The notes beneath the pieces were generated by a model. The model saw only the letters and a list, made by a program, of their open reading frames with translations. It did not search any database and was not told where the DNA came from. Below, one piece after another: positions 6,463 to 12,628 of a stretch of 20,297 nt of DNA. Position numbers and translations under genes: made by a program. This DNA is from JBDSLU01 sp039916225. GTDB lineage: Bacteria; Acidobacteriota; Vicinamibacteria; Vicinamibacterales; Vicinamibacteraceae. Each line of letters starts with the position of its first letter. Positions within the stretch are counted from its first letter, which is position 1. Location: the NCBI GenBank assembly GCA_039916225.1, contig JBDSLU010000374.1:1-20297 (forward strand). The letters run 5' to 3'.

Positions 6463-7254
6463 CTACGCGTCCGAGTCGAGGGCGCGGAACTTCGCACCGT
6501 CGGGTACGTCCAGGCCGAACACGCCGCGCAGCACCGGCACGATCTCCTCGCGCTGCAGCGTCCGCACGAAGCTGGCGTCGCGCAAGTCCTCGGTCAGCGT
6601 GTAGTTGCGCAGGGTGTAGCGCGCCTCCGGCGTGGCGCGTTGCGCCGTCATCGTCTGCACGAAGCCGCTCTCGGGCCACGTGCAGGTGTACCAGTTGGCC
6701 ATCTCGAAATCGACGTCACCCGGCTCGCCGGGCTCGACCGCATAGAGATCCTGCCAGGCCCCATCGCGCTGCCACTGCAAAACGCGCAGCGAGCCTTCCG
6801 GCGCCACGCGGTAGACCCACGCGTGCTGCCGGCTCGGCTCTCCGCTGAGCGGCACCGGCTGCAGGGGCGTGTAGGCGCCGAAGCCGACGTCGCACAGGTA
6901 GTCCTCGCCGTCGATCCGCACCACCAGCGTCATGTGGGTGCGAGCACGACGGGTGGTCGCGCCGCTTCGCACCCGCGCCTCGCGCGCGGTCACGGCGACG
7001 CCACGGGCGCGCAGCACTTCGCGAAACAGGGTGTTCTGCTCGAAACAGTAGCCACCCCGCGCCGACTGCACCAGCTTGGCCCACACGCTGGCCGGATCGA
7101 TGCGGACCGTGCGACGCCACTGGACGTCGAGGTTCTCGAAAGCGATGGCGCCGACGTGCGCCTGGGTCAGGCGCTGCAACGCCGGCAGGTCGATCGCGTC
7201 GGGCACCGCGGTTCCGATGCGCGCCGCGTAGGCCGCCAGATCGAAGTCGGACAC
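6463..7254 (-). CDS. nat: Arylamine N-acetyltransferase
   Basis: A 263-residue acetyl-CoA-dependent acyltransferase that moves an acetyl group to arylamine, arylhydroxylamine or hydrazine substrates. The catalytic triad is intact: Cys70 in 'RGGYCFEQN', His107 in 'THMTLVV' and Asp122 in 'LCDVGFG'. The N-terminal 'AIAFENLDV' is also typical. Length matches bacterial NATs. The GTG start at 7254 lies 10 bp after the SufT stop with no clear Shine-Dalgarno, so it is likely translated from the sufT message. It is the last gene of the long minus-strand run and ends before the heptamer repeats. A physiological role cannot be told from the sequence. Confidence 0.93.
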   Translation of the reverse strand: MSDFDLAAYAARIGTAVPDAIDLPALQRLTQAHVGAIAFENLDVQWRRTVRIDPASVWAKLVQSARGGYCFEQNTLFREVLRARGVAVTAREARVRSGATTRRARTHMTLVVRIDGEDYLCDVGFGAYTPLQPVPLSGEPSRQHAWVYRVAPEGSLRVLQWQRDGAWQDLYAVEPGEPGDVDFEMANWYTCTWPESGFVQTMTAQRATPEARYTLRNYTLTEDLRDASFVRTLQREEIVPVLRGVFGLDVPDGAKFRALDSDA

Positions 7255-7264
7255 GCCGCGCGGC

Positions 7265-7795
7265 TCAGAACATGCCGAGCGTGAGCTTGGCGGTCTCGGA
7301 CATCATGTCCTTCGTCCACGGCGGCTCCCACACGACTTCGACGGTGCAATCGCTGACGCCTTCGACCGCCTTGACCTTGTAGCGCACTTCGCTCGGCAGC
7401 TGCTGCGCCGATGGACACGCCGGGCTGGTCAGCGTCATGTCGACGTGGACGCGGCTCTCGGCGTCCGCCTGGATCGTGTAGATCAGGCCGAGCTCGTAGA
7501 TGTTGACCGGAATCTCCGGGTCGAACACCGTGCTGATCGCGGTGACGATCGTTTCCTTGAGCGCCTCGGTGCGCGCCGCGTCGACCGGACCGAAGGCGAC
7601 CGGTTTCGCCGCGGCCGCCGACGGTGCCATCAGCGCGTCGATGTTCAGGTCGGGTGGCGGCAGCACCGGCGCGATCGGATCGGTCGCCGACCCGGACGCG
7701 GCCGCCGGCGACACGGCCGCTGCGGCCGGCGTGCCGACGGGCGGCTCCGCTTCCGGCGCCGAGCGCCCAGTCAGCTTGTTCAAAATCGAAAACAT
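7265..7795 (-). CDS. sufT: MIP18/DUF59 Fe-S assembly factor, SufT-like, with Ala/Pro-rich N-terminus
   Basis: A 176-residue protein with a DUF59 (MIP18/PaaD) domain from about 75 to the end. Family signatures: 'FDPEIPVNIYELGLIY' (91-106), 'VDMTLTSPACPSAQQLP' with the conserved Cys127, and 'VEVVWEPPWTKDMMSETAKLTLGMF'. The 'WEPPWT..MMSE.A...LGM' ending is the SufT type, which helps Fe-S protein maturation, rather than the phenylacetate-pathway PaaD. The first 70 residues are low-complexity Ala/Pro/Ser and probably disordered; this extension is longer than in many SufT proteins. The ATG at 7795 has AAGGA about 9 nt upstream. It is followed by the NAT gene. It likely cooperates with the Suf system at the left end. 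Confidence 0.88.
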   Translation of the reverse strand: MFSILNKLTGRSAPEAEPPVGTPAAAAVSPAAASGSATDPIAPVLPPPDLNIDALMAPSAAAAKPVAFGPVDAARTEALKETIVTAISTVFDPEIPVNIYELGLIYTIQADAESRVHVDMTLTSPACPSAQQLPSEVRYKVKAVEGVSDCTVEVVWEPPWTKDMMSETAKLTLGMF

Positions 7796-7800
7796 CGGAC

Positions 7801-7987
7801 TCAATCCTTCTTGCGTGTCGCGACCAGTTCCTCGGTCGCGAAGTCGCCTACCCGCCAGTCTGCCACGAAGCGGCGGCGGGCGCTCAGCCCTGCCAGACCG
7901 TGCCGCGTTCCCACACTGGGTCGGCTTGCGGCCGGCGAGCAGGGCCAGCAGCACGACCGGGAAGAAGCAGATGGCGACGACGATCAC
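7801..7987 (-). pseudogene. Small membrane / zinc-ribbon-like gene with a frame break
   Basis: A GTG at 7987 overlaps the preceding stop (GTGA) and opens 'IVVAICFFPVVLLALLAGRKPTQCGN', one hydrophobic segment and then a Cys. Around 7885 the coding look moves to another frame that reads 'LAGLSARRRFVADWRVGDFATEELVATRKKD' and stops at 7801, five bases before the sufT ATG. The span is 187 bp, not a multiple of three, so one base too many separates the halves. In the unshifted frame the protein would run on into SufT. I read it as one small gene broken by a frameshift or an assembly error; I do not recognise the family. Confidence 0.45.
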
Positions 7988-8259
7988 CCCCACACCGTCA
8001 GCAGACCGCCGATCGCCAGCCGATCGAGCCGCTGCAACCACGCCAGGCTTCGCCCCGGGGTCGCCGGCGCGTGCAGCGCGACCGCGGCAATGACCGCTGG
8101 CCCCCCAGCAACACCGCGACGCCCGCGCCGGCCGGGTTGGCGTGCCACGCGGCGCCGATGTCGGCCCGCCCCAGCGCCAGCAGGCTGGTCGTGACGCCGC
8201 AACCCGGACACGGGAGCCCGGCCAGCCGAGCCGCGGTCGATGATACGCCGGGCCCTCAC
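7984..8259 (-). pseudogene. DUF2752-type small membrane protein gene with two compensating frame breaks
   Basis: The DUF2752 signature 'LAGLPCPGCGVTTSLLALGRADIGAAWHANPAG' is clear on the minus strand from about 8225 to 8107. That frame has no start codon after the TGA of the upstream gene. A GTG at 8259 that overlaps that stop (GTGA) is in another frame, the same one in which the end of the protein, 'GPAVIAAVALHAPATPGRSLAWLQRLDRLAIGGLLTVWG', is read to 7984. So the middle is shifted: one extra base near 8230 and one missing at the six-G run (8101-8106). It is either decayed, sequenced or assembled wrongly, or recoded. Confidence 0.6.
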
Positions 8260-8714
8260 CAGGCCAGCCAGCGGCCGACGCGTCCACGATAGGCCGTCCA
8301 GGCGCCGTGAGTGCGGGCGAGGAACGGCTCCTCGTGCAGCACGACCCGCAGATGCACGGCGAGGGCGACACCAGCGGCATAGATCGCCAGCGGCCAGGAC
8401 CGCAGGCCAACCGCCCAGCCGCACAGGATCAGCAGCACGCCGACGTACATCGGGTTGCGGGAGTAGCGATAGAGACCGCTCGTCACCAGCGTCCGCGGCG
8501 GCGACCATGGCGCCAGCGTGCCGCGGCCGGCGACGTAGAACTCGCGAACGGTCAGGCCCAGGACGATGATGCCGAGCGCGAGCGGCAGCAGGCCCCAGCG
8601 CTCGAGCCATCGCCGGCGCGTCGCGGGCGTGATCAGGAGCAGCGGGATGACGAAGGCCACCATCCCGGGCAGCGCCAGGAAGGCGAGCAGCGCCTTGGCC
8701 AAGAGACCGTTCAT
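8256..8714 (-). CDS. Isoprenylcysteine carboxyl methyltransferase-like membrane protein (ICMT/PEMT family)
   Basis: A 152-residue integral membrane protein with about four hydrophobic segments (about 8-29, 40-60, 88-104, 107-126). The family's S-adenosylmethionine-binding features are visible: 'LVTSGLYRYSRNPMYVGVLLI' (76-96) and 'HEEPFLARTHGAWTAYRGRVGRWLAW' at the C-terminus. Members methylate lipids or isoprenylated or other small substrates; the bacterial substrates are mostly unknown. The ATG at 8714 has only a weak GGGG upstream. A 68-bp gap separates it from the cupin gene. Its TGA overlaps a GTG that probably starts the disrupted DUF2752 gene. Confidence 0.85.
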   Translation of the reverse strand: MNGLLAKALLAFLALPGMVAFVIPLLLITPATRRRWLERWGLLPLALGIIVLGLTVREFYVAGRGTLAPWSPPRTLVTSGLYRYSRNPMYVGVLLILCGWAVGLRSWPLAIYAAGVALAVHLRVVLHEEPFLARTHGAWTAYRGRVGRWLAW

Positions 8715-8782
8715 CGCCCCAGACTCGTCAGCGATCGTGGCGGGACCCAGCCTCCCCGCCGGCGCCGTCCGGTTGCATCCGC

Positions 8783-9163
8783 CTACTTGTCGCCGGTCGG
8801 GACGATCGTCGCGGTCTCGACCATCAGGACGACGGCGCGTTCCGGCGCGCGGGTGCGATGCAGCACGCCCTTCGGCACGACGAAGCCTTCCTGCGGCTGC
8901 AGGACCACGCTGCGATCCTCGAGATCGATGACGAAGTGGCCGTCGAGCACGAAGAAGAACTCGTCGTCCCGATCGTGCTTGTGCCAGTGATACTCGCCCT
9001 GCACCACGCCGAGGCGCACGACGGCGTCGTTCACCTGGCAGAGCGTCTGGTTGTACCACTTGTCCGTGCACGCCCGGACCAGCGCCGGCACGTCGACGGT
9101 GGTGAGCGCCGGGAATTTGATGTCGGTATGCGTCGCGTAGGGATAGATCTGTTCACCGGGCAT
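8783..9163 (-). CDS. Single-domain cupin protein
   Basis: A 126-residue small cupin (beta-barrel, RmlC-like fold). Cupin motif 1 is 'GEYHWHKHDRDDEFFFVLDG' with probable metal ligands His61, His63 and Glu68; motif 2 is 'PQEGFVVPKGVLHRTRAPE' with His102. All four usual metal ligands are present, so it likely binds a divalent metal and could be a small enzyme or a ligand-binding protein. The family alone gives no reaction. I chose the ATG at 9163, with AGG 5 nt upstream; a GTG at 9169 is also in frame. It follows the membrane protein gene by 15 bp and is likely cotranscribed. Confidence 0.88.
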   Translation of the reverse strand: MPGEQIYPYATHTDIKFPALTTVDVPALVRACTDKWYNQTLCQVNDAVVRLGVVQGEYHWHKHDRDDEFFFVLDGHFVIDLEDRSVVLQPQEGFVVPKGVLHRTRAPERAVVLMVETATIVPTGDK

Positions 9164-9178
9164 GGTCACCTGCAGGAA

Positions 9179-9820
9179 CTAGAAGGGCTGCGGCACGAGC
9201 TGGTTGGAACGGAGGCGCCAGCGATCGCCGTAGACGGACGAATACTCGACTTCCATCACGGCTTTCTCCGTCCCGGCCGCGCCGAGCGAGATCAGCCACG
9301 ACCGGGGCGCATCGGCCAGCGCGAACAACTTGAGCATCTCAGCCAGGACGAGGAGACGATCCCCGCCCCCGCCGCCGCACATCTGGATCGTCGAGTTGGC
9401 CGGCAGCAGCCGGCCGGGCGTGACCTTGTCCACCGACAGGCCGGCTCGCGTGTCGGGCTTCATCGCGAGATAGAACTCGAAGGGGTCGATGTCCCGCGCC
9501 TGGCCCTTGTAGTGGATGCGGAACGCTTCGATGCGCGCCGGACCGACGCCGTCGTTGCGCAGCGTGACGTAGGCGCCGTCGTCGTTCGACGTCACGCCGA
9601 ACGCCAGGTACGGCAGCACCGATGCGCTCTGCGCCTGCCGCGTCAGGTAGGTCTGGTAGACCGTGACGAAGAGGCTGAACAGGCCGATCGCGATCGCCGT
9701 CAGGCTGACGATGCGATCCGCGTTCCAGCGGCGCCCCGACGGCGCCGGCGCAGGAAGCGGCGGGGCGGTGACGACGGAGTCGGCGTCCATGACGGAGACC
9801 ATACGCGCGGCGCGACTCAT
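9179..9820 (-). CDS. Single-pass membrane protein of unknown function
   Basis: A 213-residue protein I do not recognise. A Pro/Ala-rich cytoplasmic N-terminus (about 1-35) is followed by one membrane segment (about 37-59, 'RIVSLTAIAIGLFSLFVTVYQTYL') and a soluble domain of about 150 residues rich in beta-type sequence ('LPYLAFGVTSNDDGAYVTLRNDGVGPARIEAFRIHYKG'). That stretch resembles the extracytoplasmic domain of small membrane proteins found in many Gram-negative genomes. A glycine run 'MCGGGGGDR' is at about 147-155. The ATG at 9820 overlaps the stop of the secreted-protein gene (ATGA), so the two are translationally coupled and probably work together. Confidence 0.75.
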   Translation of the reverse strand: MSRAARMVSVMDADSVVTAPPLPAPAPSGRRWNADRIVSLTAIAIGLFSLFVTVYQTYLTRQAQSASVLPYLAFGVTSNDDGAYVTLRNDGVGPARIEAFRIHYKGQARDIDPFEFYLAMKPDTRAGLSVDKVTPGRLLPANSTIQMCGGGGGDRLLVLAEMLKLFALADAPRSWLISLGAAGTEKAVMEVEYSSVYGDRWRLRSNQLVPQPF

Positions 9821-10290
9821 TTGCCACCCGTTGGACGAACGAGGGCCGGGCACGATCCGACGTAGGTCACGGTCGTCAGGAAGCGCGCCGCGACTTCGAG
9901 GAAGTCACCGGCGTGAATGCCCGGCGGGACGTCGACCATCGCCACCTTGACGAAGTGCGCGCCGCCCTCCTGGGCGATGTTGGCAAAGGCGCCGCTCCGC
10001 GCGACGCGGACACGGATCGGCGAGCACGCCGTCGCATCGCACACCTGAATGGACGGCAGGCTGGCGGCGTCCGACGCTCGCCGCGTCGCCGCCACGAGCG
10101 TCGCGGCGTCAGGAAGCACGAGGTGCGCGCCGGCGACGGGCGTGGCCGCGCATCCCGAGGCGGTGCACTCGATCGCGCTCCCGTAGTCGCAGCGGACGTC
10201 GGCGGCCCGCGCCGACGCCACCGACGCGACGATCAGCAGCGCGGCGACGACCGGCGCACAGGCACCGCCGTGGGTGGTCGCGCGCCGCAT
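9817..10290 (-). CDS. Secreted cysteine-rich protein of unknown function
   Basis: A 157-residue protein with a signal peptide: basic 'MRRATTHGGA', hydrophobic 'PVVAALLIVASVASA', and a probable cleavage after Ala-Arg-Ala near residue 29. The mature part holds six cysteines (34, 42, 47, 84, 89, 147), an even number consistent with disulfides in the periplasm or outside. There is no lipobox. I do not recognise a domain. The start has GAGG 5-6 nt upstream that overlaps the stop of the HEPN-like gene, and its own stop overlaps the next gene (ATGA), so it is the middle of a tight three-gene unit. Confidence 0.75.
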   Translation of the reverse strand: MRRATTHGGACAPVVAALLIVASVASARAADVRCDYGSAIECTASGCAATPVAGAHLVLPDAATLVAATRRASDAASLPSIQVCDATACSPIRVRVARSGAFANIAQEGGAHFVKVAMVDVPPGIHAGDFLEVAARFLTTVTYVGSCPALVRPTGGK

Positions 10291-10297
10291 GTCGACC

Positions 10298-10774
10298 TCA
10301 GTCCGGGCCGGCGATGAGGCCGGCCAGCTTGACGCAGAACACGCGCAAATCGGGCGCCGGGATCGATGCCGACCAGGTCGCGATCCCGCCGCCCGCCACC
10401 TGCTGGTCGAAATAGACCGCGACGTCCTTGAACGGTGGATCGCCGGCGGTCATGCGGATCTGGCCCGACGTGATCGTCGACTTCAGGTGCCACAGCAAGT
10501 CGCCCAATGTGTCCGGCGCGCCATCGGGACGGCGTGACGAATCGTGGGCGATGATCCAGGCCGGCCAGCCTTCGGCGCAGAGCGCCGGCAACGTCTGGTG
10601 GCCGGCGGCAGCGAGATAGTGGCTCTCGCGCGGCAGGACGATCAGCCCGATCAGGGTCAGGACGAGTTGGGTGACCTGGTGCGCCTTGGCCGGGGCGACC
10701 GACACGACGGCGTCGATGGCGTCGAGGTTCAAACGCACGCGGTGCGCAAAGGCGCGGGTCTCGGTCGGGGGCAT
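10298..10774 (-). CDS. HEPN-like protein (pEK499_p136-type) with degenerate catalytic motif
   Basis: A 158-residue helical protein whose layout matches HEPN proteins of the pEK499_p136 type: 'FAHRVRLNLDAIDAV', 'QVTQLVLTLIGLIVLPRE' (34-50), 'LGDLLWHLKSTITSGQIRM' (90-108), and a C-terminal 'DLRVFCVKLAGLI'. HEPN RNases use an R-x4-6-H motif; from memory the family reads 'HLRNAIAHG' at the third block. Here it is 'HLKSTITSG': Arg becomes Lys98, Asn becomes Ser99 and His becomes Ser103. It is therefore probably not a nuclease. The ATG at 10774 is preferred over an in-frame GTG at 10780. It heads a tight unit with a secreted and a membrane protein. The family call rests on recalled motifs, so it is moderate. 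Confidence 0.65.
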   Translation of the reverse strand: MPPTETRAFAHRVRLNLDAIDAVVSVAPAKAHQVTQLVLTLIGLIVLPRESHYLAAAGHQTLPALCAEGWPAWIIAHDSSRRPDGAPDTLGDLLWHLKSTITSGQIRMTAGDPPFKDVAVYFDQQVAGGGIATWSASIPAPDLRVFCVKLAGLIAGPD

Positions 10775-10791
10775 GGTCACACTCGGGCTTC

Positions 10792-10820
10792 ACACTATCC
10801 GGGCCGACCGCGCGCCGCAA
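10792..10820 (-). promoter_or_regulatory. Candidate promoter of the HEPN-like operon
   Basis: On the minus strand TTGCGG (10820-10815), a 17-nt spacer and TAGTGT (10797-10792) lie in the 52-bp gap behind the photolyase gene. This suggests the HEPN-like unit has its own promoter even though the photolyase lies upstream on the same strand. The same GATAGTGTGAA context recurs upstream of the HTH gene at 18963. Confidence 0.45.
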
Positions 10821-10826
10821 GGCACA

Positions 10827-12341
10827 TCAGGGCAGCAACGACGGCCCGTAGCGGGCCAGATAGCCCTTCACCTTGAGCTTCCGCGCGGTGTTCTCGCTGC
10901 TCATGTAGCGCACTGTGCCGAAGATCTCGCGTTCTGGTCCCCACGGCCGGTCGTAGCGCCCGAGACACCAGAAGATGCCGCTGTAGGAGTTCGGATCGCG
11001 ACCGTCCAGGGCGTACTTGTTGTTCAGGACGATCATCGTCTCGAGGGCCGACTCCGGCGTCGGCGACCATTCGAGGATCTTCTTGCCCCACAGCATCCGC
11101 AGATAGGTGTGGATGCGGCCGTCGCGTACCAGCTCGGTCTGAGCCGCGTTCCACAGCGGATCGTGCGTCTCGGCGCGCTCGAAGGTGTGGCGCTGGTAGC
11201 GGTGCGGACGCGGATCGCCGGCATGCGCCGCGAGCGTGGCTTGCGCCCACGCCGGCAGCGTCTCGTAGCGGTCGTGATCGGGCAGATGCGCGGCGGCGTT
11301 GAAGCCGATCTCGCGCCACGTGACGAGCTGATCGAGGAAGGACTCGGCGCCGCGGCCGACGCCCCACCAGCCTTCGCGCTTGCCGCCGCCGGACGGGGCC
11401 AGCTGCCGCCGCGTCCACCCTTCGCGCGACATCACGGCCTCGAACACTTCGTGCGCCGAGACGTGGCCGAAGTGCAGGTAGGGCGACAGGCCGCTCGTCC
11501 GCGGCGCATCGGGCTCGTCACGATCGTCGGCGTAGGTGTCGAGGTCACGGCCGATGAACGCCGCCAGCCGGGCCCGACCGGCGTCGGCCCCGCCCCGCGT
11601 CGTTACCGGCGGCACGCTGTGGTCGATCGCCAGTCGCGCCAGGACCGGTGCGGTGCCGGTCAGCAGATCCCGAGACGCCTCGGCCCACCGCCCCAGCGTT
11701 CCGTCCAGGGACGGTGCCGGCGGCAGGCGAACGCCGGCCAGCGGGTCGGCCAGCGGCACGTCGTCGAGGAGTCCCCGCAGCACCTTCTGCAGGTGGGCAC
11801 GATACGAGAACGCCGTCGGGAACACACGCTCGACGGCACGCAGCGGATGGACGCCGTTGCCGTCGACGGCCTCGACGCGGACGTCCAGGCGGCTGGCTGC
11901 GGCGGCGACCATCCGCGGCAGGAAGAAGAAGGGGGCGTCGTCGGTGACGACGACCGCGGCGTCAGCCGCCAACGCCTCGAGCAGCCCGCTGCCCTCCCCA
12001 GCCGCGGCTTCGACGTACGGAAAGTAGCGCGCCGGCGTCTTCGCGAACGCCTTGGCGTTGTCGGCCATGCCCTGCAGGACGAAGGCATGGAGACGATCGC
12101 TCGCCCAGCTGTAGCCGGCCCGCAGCGGCTCGAAAACGACCAGCGGCCGCTGCAGCTCCACGGCCAGCTCGACCGCCCTCTGCAGGGCGAAGTTGGAGCG
12201 GGCCCGCCGTGCCGCCACCATCCAGTACAGAACGTAACCGCGCTCGGCGCGCACCGGGGCGTCGTTGGCGAGCCGGATCCGCACGGCGGGCACCGGCCGA
12301 CTGTCCGCGTTGGATGGACGCACTGTCCTCAGCCCCGTCAT
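10827..12341 (-). CDS. phr: Class II CPD photolyase (deoxyribodipyrimidine photo-lyase)
   Basis: A 504-residue light-driven DNA repair enzyme that splits cyclobutane pyrimidine dimers with FAD. Class II, rather than the usual bacterial class I, is shown by 'RGYVLYWMVAARRARSNFALQRA' in the N-terminal Rossmann domain (34-56) and by the C-terminal FAD-binding part: 'HDPLWNAAQTELVRDGRIHTYLRMLWGKKILEWS' region (393-426), 'NNKYALDGRDPNSYSGIFWCLGRYDRPWGPE' region (440-470) and 'TVRYMSSENTARK'. The acidic and Trp residues that bind FAD and carry electrons are present. Length fits the class. The ATG at 12341 lacks a clear Shine-Dalgarno. It heads the long minus-strand gene run. Confidence 0.95.
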   Translation of the reverse strand: MTGLRTVRPSNADSRPVPAVRIRLANDAPVRAERGYVLYWMVAARRARSNFALQRAVELAVELQRPLVVFEPLRAGYSWASDRLHAFVLQGMADNAKAFAKTPARYFPYVEAAAGEGSGLLEALAADAAVVVTDDAPFFFLPRMVAAAASRLDVRVEAVDGNGVHPLRAVERVFPTAFSYRAHLQKVLRGLLDDVPLADPLAGVRLPPAPSLDGTLGRWAEASRDLLTGTAPVLARLAIDHSVPPVTTRGGADAGRARLAAFIGRDLDTYADDRDEPDAPRTSGLSPYLHFGHVSAHEVFEAVMSREGWTRRQLAPSGGGKREGWWGVGRGAESFLDQLVTWREIGFNAAAHLPDHDRYETLPAWAQATLAAHAGDPRPHRYQRHTFERAETHDPLWNAAQTELVRDGRIHTYLRMLWGKKILEWSPTPESALETMIVLNNKYALDGRDPNSYSGIFWCLGRYDRPWGPEREIFGTVRYMSSENTARKLKVKGYLARYGPSLLP

Positions 12342-12459
12342 CGAATCAGGACGTCACCGCGGCGCGCCCCGGCGCGGCCGGAGATCTTCAGCACTTTCGA
12401 CCCGCGGCTGGCCCGGCACGCCATTTGAAGTAAGGGCGGCAGGTCGCGTCGGGTCAACG

Positions 12460-12612
12460 GGGTGCGATAAACACAGGCAGGCGCTGGCATCGCCGTACTC
12501 CGTCTCGTTCGTCAACGATCCGATCGCGACCTGTTCCAGTTTCTGCCGCCAACGGCGGCACACACAGCTTCTCCCCCCGCGCGATCACTGTCCGGTGACG
12601 CGCGGGCTTTTT
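12460..12612 (+). ncRNA. Candidate small RNA ending in a Rho-independent terminator
   Basis: The 286-bp gap between the divergent ends of the photolyase (5' end at 12341) and the phosphatase (3' end at 12629) has no convincing protein gene. On the plus strand it holds a hairpin TGCCGCC-AAC-GGCGGCA (12544-12560) followed by a terminator hairpin with TTTTT. A terminator on this strand has no annotated gene to serve, which suggests a short plus-strand transcript. The 5' end and promoter are uncertain; GATAAA at 12466-12471 could be a -10. No tRNA, SRP RNA or tmRNA features were seen. Confidence 0.35.
12576..12612 (+). terminator. Rho-independent terminator (plus strand)
   Basis: CCCGCGCG (12576-12583) pairs with CGCGCGGG (12599-12606), and TCAC with GTGA extends the stem to 12 bp across a one-base bulge. 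TTTTT follows at 12608-12612. Read on the minus strand the hairpin has no downstream U tract, so it is not an ordinary terminator for the phosphatase gene. Confidence 0.75.
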
Positions 12613-12628
12613 GCTGTACAGGCGTCTC

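Noticed and set aside
12342..12628. Protein genes in either strand of this gap
   Set aside because: Open frames here lack a convincing start, Shine-Dalgarno and recognisable domain; the terminator better supports an RNA.
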